Below, piece by piece: positions 42,765-48,549 of a stretch of 48,549 nucleotides of DNA (the stretch's first letter is position 1; each line of letters starts with the position of its first letter). A program made the translations under genes and the position numbers. A model generated the notes under the pieces. That model was not told where the DNA came from and did no database searches. It saw only the letters and a list, made by a program, of their open reading frames with translations. The stretch is from Vitrella brassicaformis (lineage: Eukaryota; Sar; Vitrellaceae), in contig CDMY01000275.1 of the NCBI GenBank assembly GCA_001179505.1, forward strand, positions 509,746 through 558,294, given 5' to 3'.

Positions 42765-44076
42765 ATGGAGGACGGTGATGATGTGCTCTGCTTTGACAAC
42801 ACACGCACGAAACGGGAGCAGGAACTTCTCGACGCTTTCCTGAGCGGGAAGTTCGTGTGTGAGCAAGACGATGAGTTCGCTTCACCCTCACCGTCGCCCA
42901 CCAAGGACGATGCCGCGCCTCCCACTGATGGCTTTAGTCAGGCTGGAGTGGCCGGAATGGCTGCTGGGGCCGGGGAGCAGCCGGAAGTGGCTGGTCGGGC
43001 CTTCGAGGCTTCTGCTGGGATAGCAGAGGCGGGGCGCATGCATGGGATTATGACTGCAGGGGCGTCGAATTCATTGCCAGACGGTGAGCAGGGAGGTGGA
43101 AGGACGCGAGGCGGTGGACGGATGATGCAATGGAATATCTGCGTGTGTGTTTCAGTAGAGAGGAGTCCTTTGGATGAGGTGCGGCAAGGGCTACGAGAGC
43201 AATTCAATCGTGTGTCGGTGAGCGATCAGGACGAAGGACAGCGAGGCTGCCGCAACACCACACCCATGCATTCCTCTGCTCTGCTCTGTTGTGTGTGTGC
43301 ACCATTCAGGACATGTACTCACGTATCGCCGAGAAGGAGGCCAGGCTTGAGGCGCAGGTGACGTCCCTGCAACAGCTGCAGCGACAGGCCCACCCCCAGC
43401 CACCCTCTCAAGCGTTTCCGGCACCACGCCGATCGCAGGCCAATGGCAACGCTTTCCCCCCTGCACTGCGCACACGCAGCACCAATGGGTTCGGCACCAG
43501 GCCGACACCGACCCCCACACAGATGCCCGACCCCAGCAGTTATCGGTTCTCGAACGGATACTACACCAACAAGCTGTATGCCCTCGCTGGCTACGACTTC
43601 CCTGCCTACCCGTCGCCCTACGGCCTTCTCCCATACCCTCCCTGGGACCCCGCCAGTGCCCTACGCAACGGCGGGCAGCAACTGCCACCCAAGCAGCAGC
43701 AGCAGCAGCAGCAGCAAGGGGAGAGGAAGGACTGGAGTGACTGGGGATTCGAGCCAAGTGACGTGGACAAGTATACACCCAAAGACATCCGATTCATGTT
43801 CAAAGGGGTGAGGCTGCTCAGAACCGGCCAGTGCATTGGTTGTCTCTCCTGGTGGGCTGGTGTTGTGTGTGCAGCATTCGTTGACCGTGGCGTGTCAGGG
43901 TCTGACGGATGGCGAGCCTGTCCCTCTGGATAGGTACAATCCGCAGTACCTCAACTCCAAGGCCTTCAACACCTGGCTGGAGATGAACAAGGGCATGTTT
44001 TCTTCTCTGAAGCCTGAGCCAAAGGCACTCTCTGACAGTGAGCGGGTCAGTAAACAACACCAACGCGACACACACA

Positions 44077-44117
<41 letters not shown>

Positions 44118-47100
44118 TTTTCCGACGTCAATCTTACCCCTCGTTGTCTTTTTGCGCAGGCTGATCTCAACGCGCTCGTAGCTAAATATGGCGGCCCCTC
44201 ATTCTGGGTGGCCAAGGAGCAGCAGCAGCCGCCATACAAGGAGTCGGCGCCCACGCCCACACGGGCCGAGCCGTCCCAGCATCCCACATCGGGCCCATTC
44301 CCCCCTCCGCCAGCCCAGCTGTCGCCACCTCAGGACAAGAACGTCAGCGAGACCAGCAACCAACACCTCCCCAGTGGCGTCAGAGACAAGAGCCGACCGA
44401 TGAGGGACAAGTACGGCACCAACCAGCGGTACTACCCCGGGCTCGGCGACAAGCCCATCGTTGGCCGGCCGATCTGCCATTTCGAGTATGTTCGGGACCC
44501 TGAGTGGCTGGATGTCAAGGGCGGCCGAGACGCCATCAAGCGCAACATCCTGTCACAGATGCAGCACGAGGAGCTCAAGAGAGAGCGGGAGGCGTGGGAG
44601 AGGGATGCTGCTGAGTTCGAGGCGCTGATGGAGCGGGAGGCAGCCGACTGGAAGAGGGACATGGAAGCGGCAGAGGCAGCCGAGGCCGAGGCGGGGGCAC
44701 GGAGGGACAAGGAGAGGGTGACGCTGAGGGCAGAGAGAGAGCAGCAGGGGCGGGCCGCAAAGAGGACGGCCAAGAGATCCCAGCCTCCCCTGCCCAAGCA
44801 GGCAGAAACACCACCCCCGCCATACACAGACCCATCGGATGAGCCCACACAGCCACCTGCCAAGCCGACTCGTGCCCCCAAAGCCGCGGCTAAGCCGCCC
44901 CGCCACCCAGCCCGACCCCTGCAGACGTCTCGCAACCGAGCCACGCCATCCAAGGCCACCCCATCCGGCTCCCGGCATCCCTCGCCTGCTCCCAAGAAGA
45001 CCCACGGCGCTTCTTGCTCCACGCAGCCGCCTCTGAGCCACCTGCGTCGCGTCCCCCAGGCATACATCGCCCCCTTGCCGTCGTGGGACCCCAACGCCGC
45101 GGCCAAGGCGCTGAAGAAGAAGGGGCAATCGGCAGCGGGTGGCTACTTCTTCGGCCCAGTGATCATGGGTGGCGCTAAGGAGGGCGAGAAGGAGGGCGCA
45201 CAGGGTGCGGAGACCAACATCACTGTCAACTACAACGTGACAGCACCCTTGGCCAAGGACAGGACGCCTGAGGCGAGTGCAGCACATGACGGGCACATGA
45301 AGGAGATCCGAGACTCCTTGAGGCTGCTGAAGTCGAAGCGCCATAACACCTCTCAGCAGCACTCACCACACACGTCCACTCGCCAGCCCGCTCGACCAGC
45401 ACCGCCAAGAAAGGGCCCCATCACCACACCGGCCCGGCAAGCCAGCCCGCCCCGCGCACCCAAACCCTCCCCAGGCCCCAAAGTCCCTTCCGCCAAGCGA
45501 GTGCTGCCGGGCGAGAGGCGTGAGAGGCCTGAGCTGCGTCTCGGGCCATCACCAGCCATGGCGAGCGCTGCGGCCCGGCGACAGCTCTCGCCAGTGAAGA
45601 TGAGGGGAGTGGCGACGCCCAAGAAGTCCACCTCTCTCGCCGCACTGGACGTGTCGCGAACGCCGTCACCCAACCCCAAAATGAAGAGCCCGGAGCCCCT
45701 CAGGCGTCCACCGGCCCAGGTAGCGACCCCCCCGCCGCCCCCGCCCCCTTCCAAGCCCGCAGAGCCGGTGCCCTTGCCCGAGAAGACACCCGAGAAGACG
45801 AGCCAACCGATACGAGTGGTCCACGTGGACACGGCGGTGCAGTGCTCTCCACCTGGCGGTGGCAAGGCGGAGGCTGTGGAGAAGCAGTTGGCCTTCGACA
45901 GCCCTCGGGTGGTGCGGTCTGACGCACAGGTAGCGGTGAGGCCCCGGCGCGACGTGGCGCTGCAGGTCCAGCTCGACGACCCCAGCTTGCCGCCTCTGCT
46001 CATCATCGACGATACCCGCCATGCCACTGCCCCTGACGCTGCCCTCCAGCGCTATCTGTACGCCAACGTGCAGCGGCCAAGGGTGGTCGAGTCGTCGCCC
46101 GCTGAGAGGCCTGCGCCCACTCGCTTCCGCCCAGGGCAGGTTCATCGACACAGGGAGTTGGGCATGCAGGTGGTGCCCCCGGCCCCAGCAGCGCCGGTGT
46201 GGCTCGACACACCGACATACGTCCATCCCGAGGCCTACACCTACGACCAGTCACGACACGTCAGGGTGGTGGAGGACGCGACGGCGACGGAGACGGCTGA
46301 TGAGGAGCAGAGGGAGGAGGAGGGCAGGGAGGCCCTAGAGAAGAAGATCGGCGAGGCACTGCGTGAGTGGATTGACCGTCAGCCCCCTGACCCAGAGATG
46401 CACGAGACAGCCGTCCAGACGGCCGGATCCCCTCGCCCGCAGCCACCGCCCGCCCCGACACCCCCCCGAAGGACATCCGAGACGATCGCCATCCAAACAT
46501 CCACTCAGGGAGACGACACAGCGACGGCGATTCGGCAGCTTGCGCGGGAGATGGAGGCCTGGCGCGAGAGGCAGGAGGAGGCCATCAGGAGGCTGCAGGA
46601 GGAGAGGGCAAGAGATGAGGAGGAGAGGAAACGGCGGGAGGCGGCAGTGAACAGTCGCGAGGAGCCGTCGGGCCCGTCGGATGAGAGGCGCGGCCGCATC
46701 CGAATGACGATAGAATACCCGCCAGTGCAAGAGAGGGAGGAGCGTAAGCAGCCCGCCCGCGAAGGCTCGCTTGATCCACTTGTGACCAGGCTGAAGAATC
46801 TCATGCTCTACGGTGAGCGGAGAGGATGACCACATAAGACAAGGCCGCACATTCAAGGCACGCCCTGTGTCGTCTCTCCGTGTGTGTCTTTCTGTCTGTC
46901 AGGTCCCATCGAGGGCCCTCGTCTTCTCAAAGGCGTGAAGCCCCACTCTGCCAAGGTCCGAGCACCCTCAGCGCCCCCATCCGCTGCCCAGCACACACGT
47001 GGTAAGAAGCCACCTCTCCCACCCAAGCAGCACCCGGCAGCCCGGCTGACTGCGACACAGCGGAGAACCACCACAGTTATGGGCGGCTTTCGCCCCCACG

Positions 47101-47968
47101 AGCGAGCCAGATCGAGTGTGGCCTCATCGAGTGACGAGAACAGCTCGCCCTCCGTGACCACTCAGCAAAACGGCTGCTCCATGTGTGGCGACGACGATGG
47201 CCATCGTCGCAAGGGCAGAGAGGGAAGGGCTGCAGAGTCGGGGCTTCGACGTGACACACCGACAGTCCCCGAACCAAGGACCGACACACGGTGCGATCAA
47301 GACAAGGGGGAAGGAGTGGTACCTGCATGGTGTCTATCTCGATTGTCTGTTGCTGCAGACCTGGGATGACTGAGCACGAGATGGGCCGGGTGATTGCTGA
47401 TCTGAACGCCAGGATGGACAGGCTCTTCGAGTCCATCGGGCAGATCCCCCCACCCATACAGCTACCCCAGCCCCCCACTGGCACACACGAGGCGAAAGCA
47501 CCGGCCCCTCACCCCACACCCGTCGCCGATAAGCCAGACCACACTCGCCTCTTCGGCTGGCCACGCCGCCCCACCCCGCCGCCAGCTCGGCCTGAGGTGC
47601 CACAGCCACAGCGGCAGCAGCAGGACCTGACGCCAGCGAAGGGCCGCACGAGCGGCACGTCACCCTTGGAGAGTGGCGAGGTTCGCTCGGTGCGCTCGGC
47701 GGCAAAGTATGATCCCTTTGACCACATGAGCCCTGGGGAGGTGCGGGGCAGCGTGGTGTCGTCACTGGAGCCCGGCGAGGTCCGGGGTGCATTCTCTGGT
47801 ACGCACCGATACATGCACCCACACAGAGGCAGGCAGACCGTGACATTCGTGCTGCTGCGTATGTTGGTTTGTGTTGTAGGCGTTGTGACGCCAGATGACT
47901 CCTCTGACCTGTCGAGCGACGATGAGCCTCCTGCTGTGCCTTGCAGGACCCAACACCGTCGTCGCTGA
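42765..47968 (+). CDS. Large coiled-coil, Pro-rich protein, TALPID3-like
   Basis: Eight exons join in phase to 1539 aa: 42765-43083, 43156-43217, 43310-43807, 43875-44045, 44160-46812, 46903-47290, 47359-47798, 47880-47968. Visible features: an early coiled coil (YSRIAEKEARLEAQVTSLQQ), a polyglutamine run, a conserved-looking block (GLTDGEPVPLDRYNPQYLNS), GRPICHFEYVRDPEWLD, a long charged coiled coil (about 485-560), Pro-rich linkers, five spaced AVQ/ALQ/MQV/IQT motifs (DTAVQCSP, ETAVQTAGS, ETIAIQTST), an amphipathic helix (EKKIGEALREWIDR), a third coiled coil (about 1146-1185), and three GEVR repeats followed by SSDLSSDDEPP. Length, helix plus VQT motifs and the GE[VI] repeats recall the centriolar protein TALPID3 (KIAA0586), but this is a judgement from memory of the family. 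A generic ciliary/centrosomal coiled-coil protein is the alternative. Confidence 0.5.
44070..44117. repeat. CA/GA compound microsatellite in an intron
   Basis: A CA run followed directly by a GA run inside the 114-nt intron 44046-44159 of the TALPID3-like gene. Confidence 0.9.
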
Positions 47969-48549
47969 CAGAGCCATCTGATGATACAGATGGGACGGAG
48001 CGGTGGCTCATGGTTGAACTGATAGATAGAATGATAGATAGCAGCGTCACAGATGGGACCTTCGGGGAAGGGTTGTTTGTTTTTCTGTCTTGTTTTTCGG
48101 TCGGTCTTTCCGTCTGTTCGTCTGCCGTCTGTCGGTATTTGTTTTGTTTTCACCCGGAGATTGTTGTGGCCGACCTTCTGCCAGCCCAACAATGTGCATA
48201 GATTGATGTAGAATGGGCGGATGGATTGGGGAGACGCTCGAGAGACATCCAGTAGCGGGACTGACGCGAGATGCATAAGGAAGCACATTGAAAGGCGCAT
48301 TGCCATCGCCATGAGTTTCCCTCCTCCCAAGGCAGCTGCAATAGTTGGAAGGCCGCGCGGACAATGGAACAATTAAGTGGGAACAATCCGGTCGATGGGA
48401 CCCCACGCGAATGCGTGTCGACGAACTGTTACGAGGGGGGAGGGGCCCCCGAGTAATGGGAGGCGATCTGCCAGACGGAGAGCATAGGAAAATGGCGGGC
48501 AACAAATATACACAGTTTTGTCGAGAGTGATTTTTGATCGCCTTGAGGT
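47969..48549. other. Downstream region of the TALPID3-like gene
   Basis: It has a GATAGATA stretch at 48020-48042 and a T/GTCTG-rich segment at 48075-48145, and no recognised gene. The last exon of the gene upstream might extend if an unseen intron is used, but no good splice site was found. Confidence 0.5.

Noticed and set aside
45353-46856. Long antisense open frames opposite the TALPID3-like exon
   Set aside because: They are Pro/Arg/Ser-rich shadows of a GC-rich coding exon with no domain or splice structure of their own.
1-48549. tRNA, rRNA or snRNA genes
   Set aside because: No cloverleaf, rRNA core or snRNA motif was recognised by eye; a covariance-model search would be needed to exclude them.

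Overview
This is nuclear DNA of a unicellular eukaryote. Its genes are dense in GT-AG introns, mostly 50-115 nt, and it carries TTTAGGG-type telomere-like repeats, Ty1/copia and non-LTR retroelements, and secreted proteins built from PAN/Apple, malectin and IPT domains. The combination, with moderate to high GC on the right, fits a chromerid-like alveolate alga such as Vitrella; that is an inference from content and no marker gene settles it. All gene models below were built by joining open frames at splice sites and checking the reading phase across every junction.

Left region (1.5-17.5 kb, all + strand): three secreted or membrane proteins that look like a glycan/cell-surface cluster. The first is a GH16 glycosidase-like, membrane-anchored protein (1510-3507). 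The other two are neighbouring paralogues (5484-9458, 13 exons, 1066 aa; 10549-17524, 29 exons, 1693 aa). They share a PKD-like stretch, an IPT/TIG domain, a glucose/sorbosone-dehydrogenase-like beta-propeller and an IPT-like C-terminus. The larger one adds three PAN/Apple domains, a malectin domain and ASH/MSP-like domains at its N-terminus.

Middle region (about 19-31 kb): a repeat-rich island. It holds a decayed copia fragment (19.1-19.6 kb), an unrecognised five-exon gene (19705-20822), a 5'-truncated non-LTR element with a second copy of its 3' end (22.6-25.0 kb), and a copia element on the minus strand (25.5-29.1 kb). The copia element is cut at its 5' end by a 1.66-kb block bounded by 32-bp inverted repeats. 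That block holds telomere-like DNA, a long purine/pyrimidine inverted repeat and an array of 12-bp palindromes.

Right region (31.2-48.0 kb): three head-to-head gene pairs, each separated by only 91-96 bp between start codons. They are: a multi-pass membrane LRR/EF-hand protein with a PLAC8 protein; a DeSI/PPPDE isopeptidase-like protein with the proteasomal ubiquitin receptor ADRM1/Rpn13 (13 exons, 409 aa); and a C18orf63/DUF4708-like protein with a 1539-aa coiled-coil protein resembling TALPID3. Neighbouring pairs converge at their 3' ends, so the strand alternates regularly. Most of the remaining DNA is intergenic sequence rich in TGTC, GT and CA microsatellites.
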